Shown here: positions 34,954 to 44,824 of the stretch, one piece after another
Layout: the number at the start of each line of letters is the position of its first letter
Position numbering within the stretch: position 1 is the first letter of the stretch
Assembly (NCBI GenBank): GCA_050084985.1
Contig: JBITNC010000001.1
Location: 73,656,001 to 73,720,000, forward strand
DNA length: 64,000 nt
Origin: Nageia nagi
Lineage: Eukaryota; Pinophyta
Direction of reading: 5' to 3'
Program-made: the position numbers and the translations under genes
Notes under the pieces: model-generated
Databases searched by the model: none
Told to the model about the DNA's origin: nothing
The model's input: only the letters and a program-made list of their open reading frames with translations

Positions 34954-36316
34954 GTCTTGGAAGTAATCATTTTCCTTATTTTGATCAAACCTGTTTGCTA
35001 ACCTCTTGATAAACTCATCAAATGAGGTGATGAGCAAATATCCATGGCTAATCACACCATGCTACCACTACTCTAAGGTATCATCCTTCAAGTGCAATGA
35101 TGTAAAGTGAATCGCATCCTCCTCCACCAAGCTAGGGTTTAGGGCAAATTATGTCTATAATTGATGCAACCATACCTTAGTTATCATCTTCATTCCTTCA
35201 TACATGGGAACCTACATCTTATCAATCTGATGTTGTAAATCCTTCTTCTCCTCCCACTAGCTCCTTGAATACTATAGGCCATGTGTATTGCTCCCCTTAA
35301 TCCCATTAGCTCAAGTTAGCTATTGAAGTTGAAGATCTCTCCTCATACCAAGATCTAGCATGGAATACTCTCTAAAGATCTAGTTCAACTCTAATAGATT
35401 AGGCACCTTATTCTTTGAAGCCTCCCCTATATTTTATGCAAACATGGGTTTGTATAGCTTTAGAATCATAGACTTATCCTCTAGTCTAACAATGTCCTCC
35501 TCTAGGTACCTCCTTAGGAGAGGATTTGTATTTTGGAGTGCTCTATGTGATAAGGATCTCAAGAATTGGCTTCTAGCTAACCTATCAATCTAGGATAAGT
35601 GGATTCTCTATACCTTAGGCTTTGATATATCCTCAAACTAGGCTCACAATTCATATGATCCTTCTTAGAATACTCTCAATCATCCCTCATCAAATGTGGG
35701 ATTTCTTGATCATATTTAGATGGATGTGGGGTATCTTGGCTCTCTTTGGTTAGATGTCAGGTCTCTCTACCTCCCCTAGCTTGACATGGGGTGTCTTGGT
35801 CATTCCTTGCTAAACATGGGTGCTCCTTGTTAGTCCTACCCCAACATGGCTACTCCTTATCATCTGTAGCAATTCATGGGTTCTCATTATCATATTGGAT
35901 ATGATGTTATGATATCAACTCTTTGGAATGCTATAATCGTGATCTATACCTCTCTATCTCCTTAAAATCTTTCCAATATTTGGACATCTACTAGTGCATA
36001 AAGGACATGACCTTGGTCATGTTACGAATAGTAGATATCAACTCATCAAACATCCATTCAAGAATGGATCCTCAAACTAGAGTAGGACTTATCCTATATG
36101 ACCTCTATTTATCTCCTTACACCCCTTATGTATCTCCCTCATCACTATAAAGCCCTCCCTTATGATGGCTTAATCATCCATGACCATCTCTACTCATCCT
36201 AGATGGCTCTCTCTGTTGGCTCCTCAAATCTCCTGTTCTTCCTAGAAGATGCTATCTCTTTGATTAGATTTGGTATAGTAGTAGTAGATTCTAGGTCTCA
36301 TGCATAAGCTAACTAG
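34954..36316 (-). pseudogene. Gypsy-C gag, N-terminal part and leader
   Basis: From about 35,140 down to 34,954 the minus strand reads SLVEEDAIHFTSLHLKDDTLE, broken by two TAG codons, then HGVISHGYLLITSFDEFIKR, then LANRFDQNKENDYFQD. This is the first half of a Retrotrans_gag domain. It stops exactly at the Copia-D junction. Upstream, 35.2-36.3 kb holds a degraded gag N-terminus with many TAG stops, and at 35,690-35,880 a degenerate repeat with (A)CATGGG-type words. It begins just inside the primer site. Confidence 0.8.
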
Positions 36317-36335
36317 ATCTATGCTCTGATACCAC
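36317..36335 (-). promoter_or_regulatory. Gypsy-C primer-binding site
   Basis: The minus strand reads AGTGGTATCAGAGCATAGA next to the LTR. TGGTATCAGAGC is complementary to the 3' end of initiator-Met tRNA. It fixes the element's direction and the inner LTR edge at 36337. Confidence 0.9.
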
Positions 36336-36336
36336 T

Positions 36337-36587
36337 TGTAATGACCTAAATTTAAACTCAAGCACAAACTAGAAATACTTGGACCATCAAACCCTAACTT
36401 CAAGTCTAGGTCAACAACATACAACAACACAACCTTATCTATGCTAATGTTGGGTGTTTACAAGCATACAACCACCCTACAATGCCAATGTTGGATCCCA
36501 CACCCACACAAGCACTCTAAAAAACCAATGATGAAACACACATGATATGAATAATGCAATTATGAAATACAAATGGCCTGTATAATG

Positions 36588-36640
<53 letters not shown>

Positions 36641-36918
36641 AGATCTAAAATACCCATTACATGAATAATAATAGAGATCCAAATACCCTTATATTGCACA
36701 ATATAGGTTTTCTAATTGCAATCTATCATAATGAGCCATAAGGTTGATGTTTGTATCAATGGAGCCAACCAAGGTACAACACATAGATAATCATAACTAT
36801 TCAAAACCATTGAACTAGGGGATAGACCCACCTCCTCACAAATTAAGTCCCTCTCATGCAAAGGAGTCTTCCTCATGTTTGGATGACTATTGAAGATAGA
36901 TATGAAGTTCTTGGAATG
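36337..36918 (-). repeat. Gypsy-C 5' LTR, part next to primer site (interrupted)
   Basis: This part begins TGTAATGACCTAAATTTAAAC and matches 18362-18950 of the other LTR, including the AT tract at 36591-36640. It stops at GAATG (36914-36918), where Gypsy-F has inserted. Confidence 0.85.
36914..36918 (+). repeat. Gypsy-F target duplication, left copy
   Basis: GAATG here and at 44820-44824 bracket Gypsy-F exactly. The flanks join to restore the Gypsy-C LTR order seen at 18,950-18,970. Confidence 0.95.
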
Positions 36919-37035
36919 TGTTAACACATAAAAATGAATTTAGGTTTTTAAATCAATAAATTAATGAAATATGCTTGGCCTAACTATATGTCTTGAATGG
37001 ATTAAAGTGGTAATATCAATGTTTGGCTTGAATAT

Positions 37036-37203
37036 GAATATTGCATGGGTTATCTCGAATGTTGCATGGATTATCTCGAATATTGCATGGGTTATCTCGA
37101 ATATTGCATGGGTTATCTTGAATATTGCATGGGTTATCTTGAATATTGCATGGATTATCTTGAGTATTGCATGAATTATCTTGTTTATTGATGTGTTTAT
37201 CTT
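37036..37203 (+). repeat. 21-bp tandem repeat in Gypsy-F 5' LTR
   Basis: Units of GAATATTGCATGGGTTATCTC and close variants start at 37036, 37057, 37078, 37099, 37120, 37141 and 37162, with a degenerate eighth at 37183. The same array is in the 3' LTR at 43997-44164. Because 21 is divisible by three it makes an artificial open frame (N-I-A-W-V-I-S), which is not a gene. Confidence 0.95.
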
Positions 37204-37269
37204 AAATCTTGTGAATTAACCTTATTTATGTGGATGCACACCGACCCATGGGTGGTATTATCTATTATC

Positions 37270-37279
37270 TATATAAATA
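37270..37279 (+). promoter_or_regulatory. Probable TATA box of Gypsy-F LTR promoter
   Basis: TATATAAATA followed by AGGG in the middle of the LTR is a fitting TATA box for the sense transcript. The same motif is in the 3' LTR at about 44,231-44,241. The transcription start is not known. Confidence 0.55.
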
Positions 37280-37850
37280 AGGGATCTAATAGTAAGTCCA
37301 CAACAACAAGGATACACATGATCCCGCGTATGGTCTTGTAAGTGGCTACCCCTTAAGGTATCTCTTGGTACCGCCTACAAGGCTATGGTTTGTGTGCTTC
37401 CTTACGCGAGCTATCCTAACATTTGCAATCAATTCTGATATTATACTGCTATTTGAGACATCTACATTGAAGTTCTGGACCTAATCGAGAGGTCAAAACT
37501 ATCCGTCGATGCTCCTTTGTGAATAGAAGAACACCGTCGATGCTCTTATACCACTGAAACAAATCACCTATAGCCCTCTTTTTGCATCCTTGCAGGTCAC
37601 GATGTTGTGGGAAAGGTAGCTTATCATCATTACATTGCTAATATCTGCATCTTTCATTGTCAGGTACGTTTCATGAGGTAAGTACACAAATTACAGTCTT
37701 GGTTGGTACAATTACACTTTTTAATTGGTTATGTTGTTGTTTATTGTTATCTAGAATAAATTGCTATCCATAGCTAGAATACAGATAATATTGAGTTTGT
37801 AGATATTTGCCTATTTACTTATTTGCATGCTCAATTTTATTTGTAAACAT

Positions 37851-37871
37851 TTGGTGAACCCGACGTGAGGT
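37851..37871 (+). promoter_or_regulatory. Gypsy-F primer-site region
   Basis: TTGGTGAACCCGACGTGAGG begins one base after the LTR end TTGTAAACA. It is unlike the initiator-Met type of the neighbouring elements. The position and the leading TGG suit a tRNA primer site, but I cannot say which tRNA. Confidence 0.6.
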
Positions 37872-37940
37872 GCACATCATTATACTAAAACCCTAAAGGT
37901 TTTAGTTAAGACTAACATCTATTTTGTGAGTGTTTTAGTT

Positions 37941-39158
37941 ATGGAATAGCTTAATTTATTCTTGCGTAGTCTTTCAAAAAGAGATTTGGATGAATTATTG
38001 GTAGAAATTAGACATGATGACCTAGAGGGATCCGAAGGAATGCAAAATAGCGCTGAAGGTGACAATAGTAATTTTTAGGCTACTATGGAAGGTATGCAGA
38101 GATAGATAGATAGATTGGCAAGGAGATCAGCTCTGCCTAATGATTCTTTCGAATTCAGTAGTCCTTTATGTGATGAAATTCATAGGCACATGCCACCATC
38201 TGACTACAAAGAACCAAAATTCAGTAAGTTCAATGGTGAAGGAGATCCAAGAAGACATATAAAGGGTTTCAAGGATGAGTGTGAACTCAAAATTGGTACA
38301 GACTAAAGATTGCAAGCTAAGTTCTTCCCCCAGAGCTTGGAAGGAGAGGCTCGAGAATGGTTTTATGCCTTACCTGAAGGGTCCATCACATCATTTGAGG
38401 AATTCAGTAATTTGTTTCTGGGGTAGTATAAGCATAACATCAAGAAGGAGATTATGCTATCAGATTTATGTGCTATCAAGCAAGATAGTGATGAGCAACT
38501 AGACAAATTTGTTGTAAGGTTTAAGAAGACATGGCAGCAAGTGAAGATAAGATTAACAGAAAAAGAGGTAAATATCATTTTTAAAGAAGCTATTATATTG
38601 CCCTTACAATCATATGTTATCGATTATACACATCTTACATTTTTTGATATGACATATAAACTGTTGGAGAAAGAAAAAGTCCTTGTGAAGCTAGGGCTTA
38701 TAAAGTATGGTAATAGTGAAAAGACAAAAGCAAAGGATAAGAAACCACAATCGCCAAAGAAAGAGAAAACTGTCCATGTGGTTGAGAAGACAAGTGAGAT
38801 GAAGGAAAAGAAATAAGTGAGGTTTCCCATACCTCCAAGACATATCCTAAAAGACCTTGTGGAAAAAGGGTTATTACAACCTTTACCTAAGCGTGAAGAA
38901 GATCCTACAGCAAAAAAACCCCATTGGTATAAGGAAGATAGGTATTGTGAATATCATCAGACTAAAGGCCATGCTACTAATGGATGTGGAAACCTTAGGG
39001 ATAGAATACAGAAGCTCATAGAAGATGGATTCTATGTATGTCCAATAAAGGTCAAAGATACAGGAGAAGAACAACATATCAATATGATATTTCTTGAAGA
39101 TGCTTATGAGGTTAGCACCGGTGGGAGCTCCAGGCCCTCCGGAAGTATTATTTGGTAG
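37941..39158 (+). pseudogene. Gypsy-F gag with zinc knuckle
   Basis: One frame of 406 codons runs from the ATG at 37941 to the TAG at 39156-39158 without any frameshift. It has LQAKFFPQSLEGEAREWFYA and LPEGSITSFEEFSNLF, then IKKEIMLSDLCAIKQDSDEQ and LDKFVVRFKKTWQQVK (Retrotrans_gag domain), a Lys-rich linker (38,700-38,815) and the knuckle CEYHQTKGHATNGC (38,950). Six in-frame stops interrupt it: TAG at 37947, 38076, 38103 and 38424, and TAA at 38304 and 38814. Each fits a Gln codon changed by one C-to-T step. Gag would pack element RNA into particles. Confidence 0.9.
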
Positions 39159-39546
39159 ATCAAAATATATATATAAAAAAAAAAGAGAAGAGAAAAGCTA
39201 GCAGGTGGTTCAGGTCTCTAACGGACGTCAGGGTCAAGAGATTAGAGGGCTTCATGACATCATGATAGGAGCACCCGTGTTGTATTTGGTGATAATAGGA
39301 TTGCCAATGGTGCTCTTTTAGTGAAAAAATAGAGGAAAGCAAATGGTACTGGTTACTCCTACAGCGTGGGAAGTTAGAGTTTTAGGTCGTGTTGTTGGCA
39401 TCATTCTCAAGGATCACAGAATATCAAATTCATTCATCACAGATACATGTACAAGAGCAAATCAGGTACCAAAATTTGTGTTTTATATATATCATGATCA
39501 AAATGTTTTGTTTACAATACAACTAGATGAGATTACATAGAATGAT
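39159..39546 (+). other. Gypsy-F spacer between gag and the antisense gene
   Basis: An A-rich run (39,165-39,190) is followed by a short plus-strand frame (39343-39540, MVLVTPTAWEVRVLGRVVGI and onward). It has no domain I know. It could be the last trace of a protease or pol region, or it could be chance. Confidence 0.4.
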
Positions 39547-41473
39547 CTAGAATCTCCTACTAGACCCCCCTCCCCCTACACTAGAGCTAGTAGCCCTGCT
39601 AGATGTGCCACCCCTGCATTGTGCCTTGTACTTCTCTACGCATGCCTTCTCCTCGCTAATCTATCTCTCAGCCTGGTGAAGCTACTCATAGAGGGTCTTG
39701 ATCTCCTTGTTGGTCACCTATAAGTCTTGGTAGATACTGGTATAATCCCCCTCTCTGAACCATAAATGACTCCGTAGTTCTCTAATCTCCTCATCCTTCT
39801 GACTGATTTGACCACATAGCTTAGCCATCTCAATCTCAGGATCTGTGACATAGCATAAACATATCATGTTAGCCCCTTTGCATATCATGAAAAGTAGAAA
39901 ATCAAAGCAAAGTAAAAAGAGAAAATAGGTTACCATCATCGTCTTCATCATAGTCTTCCTCCTCCCAATCTGTACCCATCTCATACTTAGGTTCATATTC
40001 ATCCTGGTCTGGATCGGTCTCCTCATTATCGTCATGACTTGCATCTAGAGATGTGTCATGAGCATGTGTAGAGCTACTCTCTCCTCCCCACCCTCTCGTG
40101 GTAAAGGGAATGTCCCATCTGGTCTCTATGTCTCCTGTGTCTTCACCCTCCCATGCATCATCACCCATATCAGCATCATGAATGCCTATGTGGTGAGGAC
40201 AGTGTGTCCTCCACCAGTCTAGGTAGTCCTCTATGTGATCAGGTCCATCTATGTCATCATCAACCCCATGGTCAGAGTCCTCGCTAGGGGACTCCCAATC
40301 TGAGTCCCAGTCAGGTACTGGCTCATAATCCTCTGGGAGGTGCTTGCTACGGTAGTAGCGAACCATTATCCTGTAATCATTCGGTATGCCCTACTAGAGG
40401 CCAAATTGATGGAGTACCCGCTCTAGCCTGTATGGCTCCACTAGTGCCCTACGCACCTGTAGGTATGTAGGGTGTCTCACCCATGCCATCTCCTGTATGT
40501 CCTCCTCCCACTCCGGCATACCTCCCCGATAGGGATGCTAGTATATCTGCACCTCCTGTAGTAGGTCAAACTATACCTACCATCCCTCTAGGTCCACACT
40601 AGGAAAATTGGGTCCTTCTATCATCGCCCACCGTTGCTAGGTGGGTACATCATTCAACTGATCTAGGGGCAATGTCATCGATCTAGAGATGACGATGTGA
40701 TCATATGCCCACACCTACAGAATCATAGAATGAGCCACCTGTCTCCCACCTCTCTCCACCTCTGCAAAGCCATGGAGGTCATGATAGAGTTGCACTAGTA
40801 TTATGGGGCACCATGCATATCGTTGCCTGTGTGTCACCATGTCCTGAATGATAGGAACCATGCCCACAAGGAAGGTCTCACTACTCTTGTCTGGATAGAC
40901 AATAGCATCCAAAAGGTAGGCAATGAGGAGTCTCATCCGTAGATCACCCTGTGCTGGAGGATACTCTGACATATGTCTCACTAGGGACACACCCCTCTTT
41001 CTATGATTTACTTCATCTGACCCTATCAGCCATGTAGCCTATACCTCTGCCTGTTCCAGGCTTGGAACAGGAACCATGTTCACTAGCCTCCCCTTGATAG
41101 GAAGTCTAGTGATCCTGTAGATATCCTCTAGTGTCACTGTAATCTCACCAGTTGGAAGGTGAAAGGTGTTGGAGTTTGGATCCCACCTCTCCATCAAAGT
41201 AGTCAGCATGTTGCGGTCATGAAACACATAGTCAGCAAATGCAAGGTAGCTGAATGAAATGTCCTCTAGAATGCTCCAGGTTGTGTCAGTTTGTGGCCAC
41301 TGTTGGGCAGTGGTGAAGGTGGCACTCTTACCGGATGGTCGCATAAGGTATGCACGATCGTGCAAGAAGAGAATGACAAAAGGCAAGTCAGTATCAAGAT
41401 ATAAAACATAGATAGCAAAAATAGTACTGGTAAAGAGGATCACCCATGGTCTAGAGCACGTGAAAAGGACCAC
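39547..41473 (-). pseudogene. Plant mobile domain (PMD) gene in antisense inside Gypsy-F
   Basis: The minus strand encodes a PMD (Aminotransferase-like plant mobile domain) protein. Blocks in order: LTTLMERWDPNSNTFHLPTG, EITVTLEDIYRITRLPIKGR (about 41,210-41,095), MRLLIAYLLDAIVY, YAWCPIILVQLYHDL, VWAYDHIVISR, QVRRALVEPYRLERVLHQFG and GIPNDYR. An acidic Asp/Glu-rich region (40,320-39,940) and a coiled-coil tail (DEEIRELRSHL, TNKEIKTLYE, AERXISEEKA) follow. All pieces from 41473 to 39934 are in one frame. Every stop in it is TAG (for example 41039, 40715, two near 40,570 and two near 40,395) and fits a Gln codon. The last 100 codons follow a probable intron, 39933-39843. PMD proteins such as MAIN/MAIL1 act in the nucleus in gene and transposon silencing, and other PMD genes travel in transposons. 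The start codon is uncertain. Confidence 0.85.
39843..39933 (-). other. Probable 91-bp intron of the antisense PMD gene
   Basis: On the minus strand GATGATG is followed by GTAACC (donor) and, after an AT-rich stretch, by TATGTCACAG (acceptor) and ATCCTGAGATTGAG. Splicing joins the acidic region to the coiled-coil frame in phase (codon G|AT). Without it the frame ends after ...DDDGNLFSLFTLL. The intron shows that the gene reads opposite to the element's own RNA, which would otherwise have lost it. Confidence 0.7.
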
Positions 41474-41956
41474 CCATGGTCCAAACTAGGGTAGAAAGGA
41501 CTGCCAACGGTCCTATTTTTGTGCATGAAGATCAATGAAATTTAGGGTACAGGTTCGTACGGATGAGCATAGTGTAGCCATGATACCAAAAATACAAAAA
41601 AATAGAGTAAAAAGGGAAAAATGAAAGGCTAGGGCATTCAATAGGAAAACCCTAGGGGCAATTCAAAAAACCAGTGTATAGATGGCTAAAATCTGAAAAC
41701 AAGCAAAAGCATAGCAAGGAAGAGGTAGGAGATGCAATGTACCTGATGACCAGCAGGAGAATTAGCCACCAAGGTAGCTCTGTGTCCATTTTAGCTTGTG
41801 ATCGGTAGGGCCATAGCATGCAGCAGCAATACAGGAAGAATCACCTAGTGATAGCGACAAAATCACCAGCTAAACCTCTCTGAATCAATCTCTTAAGCTC
41901 TAGGATACTCTCAGCTATGAAAATGACAAGGTGATCAAATGAGGAAGGGTGGGGCA

Positions 41957-41965
41957 CCTTTTATA
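41957..41965 (-). promoter_or_regulatory. Probable TATA box of the antisense PMD gene
   Basis: The minus strand reads CTATAAAAGGTGCCCC. A start about 30 bases on (near 41,927) would give a leader through 41,742, where CATCAG|GTACAT offers a splice donor. An ATG in that leader (41,793, MDTELPWW...) could be a first exon. This part is inference from motifs. Confidence 0.5.
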
Positions 41966-42193
41966 GAAAAGTTAGGGCATATATTTCAAGACAAATTTTG
42001 ATTTGAGCATTTGGTATACGTGGATGAGCAAACAAGAATCAATTTGGAATCCAAGGGTGATTTGCAGGGACCTGATCTTCATAGTTTTCGATGAATATTC
42101 AAGGAAAGGACCGCTTGCAGTCTTAGGATAATACCGCTGGTGTTCCAAGTCTACAAAGAAAGGACCACCCACATTCCTTTATCTAGAAAATTA

Positions 42194-43335
42194 GCTTATC
42201 TAAGCATCATGGGTGCATCATAGGTGTTTGATGAACATTATATCCAGGAGAATATTGCCTTGAGTTTCGTGTTTATAGACCTAAATTATCAGCTTATCTA
42301 AGTATCATGGGTGCATCACAGGTGTTTGATGAATGTTATATCCAGGAGAATATTACTTTGAGCTTCATGTTTGTAGACCTGAATTATCAGCTTATCATGC
42401 TTATGAGTGGAGTCCCAACTCCCATTATCAGTTTATCATGCCTCTTGGTGGAGTGTCAGCTTCATCAGTTTATCACTTGTTTTGTAGAGTTTGGTTCTTA
42501 TGCAACTGTAGTACACTTCTTGGTGTGAAGGCTCAGTTGTGTAGAACTTAGCTCTCATGTATCAGCTTATCACTTGTTTTGCAGAGTTTGGTTCTTATGC
42601 AACTGCAGTAAACCTCTCAGTGCGAAGGCTCAGTTGTGTGGAACTTAGCTCTCACATATCAGCTTATCATTATTTTGCAGAGTTCAGTTCTTATGCAACT
42701 GCAGTACACCTCTCAGTGTGAAGGCTCAGTTGTGTGGAACTTAGCTCTCACCTATCATCTTATCACTTGTTTTGCAGAGTTTAGTTCTTATGCAACTGCA
42801 GTACACTTCTTGGTGCGAAGGCTCAATTGTGTAGAACTTAGCTCTCATGTATCAACTTATCACTTGTGTTGCGAAGTTCGGTTCTTATGCAACTACAGTA
42901 CACCTCTCGGTGTAAAGGCTCAATTATGTGGAACTTAGCTCTCACATATCAGCTTATCATTGTTTTGTGGAGTTTGGTTCTTATGCAACTGCAGTACACC
43001 TCTCGGTGTGAAGGCTCAGTTGTGTGGAACTTAGCTCTCACCTATTAGCTTATCACTTGTTTTGCAGAGTTCGGTTCTTATGCAACTACAATACACTTCT
43101 TGGTGCGAAGGATCAGTTATGTAGAACTTAGCTCTCATGTATCAGCTTATCACTTGTGTTGCAGAGTTCGATTCTTATGCAATTGCAGTACACCTCTCAG
43201 TGTGAAGGCTCAGTTGTGTGGAACTTAGCTCTCACCTATCAGCTTATCATTATTTTGCGGAGTTTGGTTCTTATGCAACTGCAGTACACCTCTTGGTGCG
43301 AAGGATCAGTTGTGTGGAACTTAGCTCTCCCCTAT
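42194..43335 (+). repeat. ~97-bp tandem array in Gypsy-F
   Basis: The landmark GAGTT(C/T)GGTTCTTATGCAAC starts at about 42487, 42584, 42680, 42777, 42874, 42970, 43067, 43164 and 43260, a period of 96-97 bp. Two more diverged units (GCTTATCTAAG(C/T)ATCATGGG...) start at 42194 and 42292, with a third degenerate one at about 42,390. About 12 units in all. Every unit ends in a CAGCTTATCA-like phrase. It lies upstream of the antisense promoter and before the 3' LTR. Confidence 0.95.
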
Positions 43336-43500
43336 GAGTTGGTCATGTGTGTTATCATGTCTTGTGAGTTGATCATGTGTGTTATCATGTCTTGTGAGTT
43401 GATTATGTGTGTTATCATGTCATGTATTGTGAGTTGATCATGTGTGTTATCATGTCTTGTCTTGTGAGTTGGTCATGTGTGTTGTCATGTTTTGTCTTGT
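43336..43500 (+). repeat. ~30-bp TG-rich tandem array in Gypsy-F
   Basis: GAGTTGATCATGTGTGTTAT and CATGTCTTGT form a unit of 30 to 35 bp seen five times. The length varies by added CTTGT or ATTGT pentamers. It adjoins the 97-bp array. Confidence 0.9.
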
Positions 43501-43879
43501 GATGTGGTCTTGTCAAGTTGTCGTCCTGTCGACATGTGTGGTCAAGTCGTCTATCCTATCATTGTCATGTGTGTTGTCAAGTTTGTTGTCATGGGTCATC
43601 AGCATTGCAGCAAGATTATCAGATTATCAGGTATATTAGGCTATCACCTTTTACAACAAAATGCAAGGGGCAAGCATGCCCAAGGTAATATTAAAAGGGA
43701 GTTTTCTCAACCTATATCTAGTACTAATAAGCTTTATCATGATGTTGTTTAAGTTCTGAATGGTTAATGTTTATCATTGCTTATCAAAATTGTTTGCTAT
43801 TATATTGTGTTTTTACTTTGAATGCAAAATCTCAAGTCACCTCATGTTTCTTTCGATTTCACATCCAAAGTGGGGCATC

Positions 43880-44819
43880 TGTTAACACATAAAAATGAAT
43901 TTATGTTTTTAAATCAATAAATTAATGAAATATGCTTGGCCTAACTATATGTCTTGAATGGATTAAAGTGGTAATATCAATGTTTGGCTTGAATATGAAT
44001 ATTGCATGGGTTATCTCGAATGTTGCATGGATTATCTCGAATATTGCATGGGTTATCTCGAATATTGCATGGGTTATCTTGAATATTGCATGGGTTATCT
44101 TGAATATTGCATGGATTATCTTGAGTATTGCATGAATTATCTTGTTTATTGATGTGTTTATCTTAAATCTTGTGAATTAACCTTATTTATGTGGATGCAC
44201 GCCGACCCATGGGCGGTATTATCTATTATCTATATAAATAAGGGATCTAATAGTAAGTCCACAACAACAAGGATATACATGATCCCGGTATGGTCTTGTA
44301 AGTGGCTACCCCTTAAGGTATCTCTTGGTACCACCTACAAGGCTATGGTTTGTGTGCTTCCTTACGTGAACTATCCTGACATCTGTGATCAATTCTGATA
44401 TTATACTGCTATCTGAGACATCTACATTGAAGTTTTGTACCTAATCGAGAGGTCAAAACTATCAAACGAAGGTCATCGACACTCCTTTATGAACATAAGA
44501 ACACCATCGGTGCTCTTATACCACTGAAATGGACCGCCCATGGCCCTCTTTTTGCATCCTTGCAGGTCATGACATTGTGGGAAAGGTAGCTTATCATCAT
44601 TACATCGCCAATATTTGCATCTTTTGTTGTTAGGTACATTCCGTGAGGTAAGTACACAAATTACAATCTTGGTTGGTACAATTACACTTTTTAATTGGTT
44701 ATGTTGTTGTTTATTGTTATCTAGAATAAATTGCTATCCGTAGCTAGAATACAGATAATATTGAGTTTGTAGATATTTGCCTATTTACTTATTTGCACGC
44801 TCAATTTTATTTGTAAACA
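43880..44819 (+). repeat. Gypsy-F 3' LTR
   Basis: 940 bp, same ends as the 5' LTR. It is preceded by CCAAAGTGGGGCATC, the likely polypurine tract (43864-43879), and followed by the GAATG duplication. Confidence 0.95.
43997..44164 (+). repeat. 21-bp tandem repeat in Gypsy-F 3' LTR
   Basis: Same array and the same number of units as at 37036-37203, so it was present before insertion. Confidence 0.95.
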
Positions 44820-44824
44820 GAATG
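44820..44824 (+). repeat. Gypsy-F target duplication, right copy
   Basis: GAATG, identical to 36914-36918. Confidence 0.95.

Larger units (their letters stand above)
36919..37849 (+). repeat. Gypsy-F 5' LTR
   Basis: 931 bp. It differs from the 940-bp 3' LTR by scattered substitutions and a small indel near 37,500 (the 3' copy has about ten extra bases at 44,464-44,474). It contains 21-bp tandem repeats and a TATA-like ATATAAATAAGGG at 37,270. Confidence 0.95.
36919..44819 (+). mobile_element. Gypsy-F: gag-only LTR retrotransposon carrying an antisense PMD gene
   Basis: This 7,901-bp element has LTRs 36919-37849 and 43880-44819, both TGTTAACAC...TTGTAAACA, and a perfect GAATG target duplication. 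After the 5' LTR comes a primer-site region (TTTGGTGAACCCGACGTGAG), then gag in sense (37941-39158). No protease, RT, RNase H or integrase is seen. The middle holds a gene in antisense (41473-39547) with a plant mobile domain and an intron. Then come a ~97-bp tandem array (42194-43335), a ~30-bp array (43336-43500) and a short purine stretch before the 3' LTR. It must be moved by enzymes of another element. Confidence 0.9.

Noticed and set aside
36971-37174. Open frame N-I-A-W-V-I-S repeated, also at 43932-44135
   Set aside because: It is the 21-bp LTR repeat read in frame; both copies are non-coding LTR sequence.
39547-41473. TAG read as sense codon (recoded stop)
   Set aside because: Other stops in the window include TAA, and the host DUF26 gene uses ordinary codons; methylation-driven change is simpler.
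42194-43335. Regular direct repeats that could suggest a CRISPR array
   Set aside because: Units are 97 bp without distinct spacers, the organism is a plant and no cas genes exist.
42307-43437. Several plus-strand open frames with repeated LTYQLI...VLMQLQYTS
   Set aside because: They are the 97-bp tandem repeat read in different frames, with no domain.
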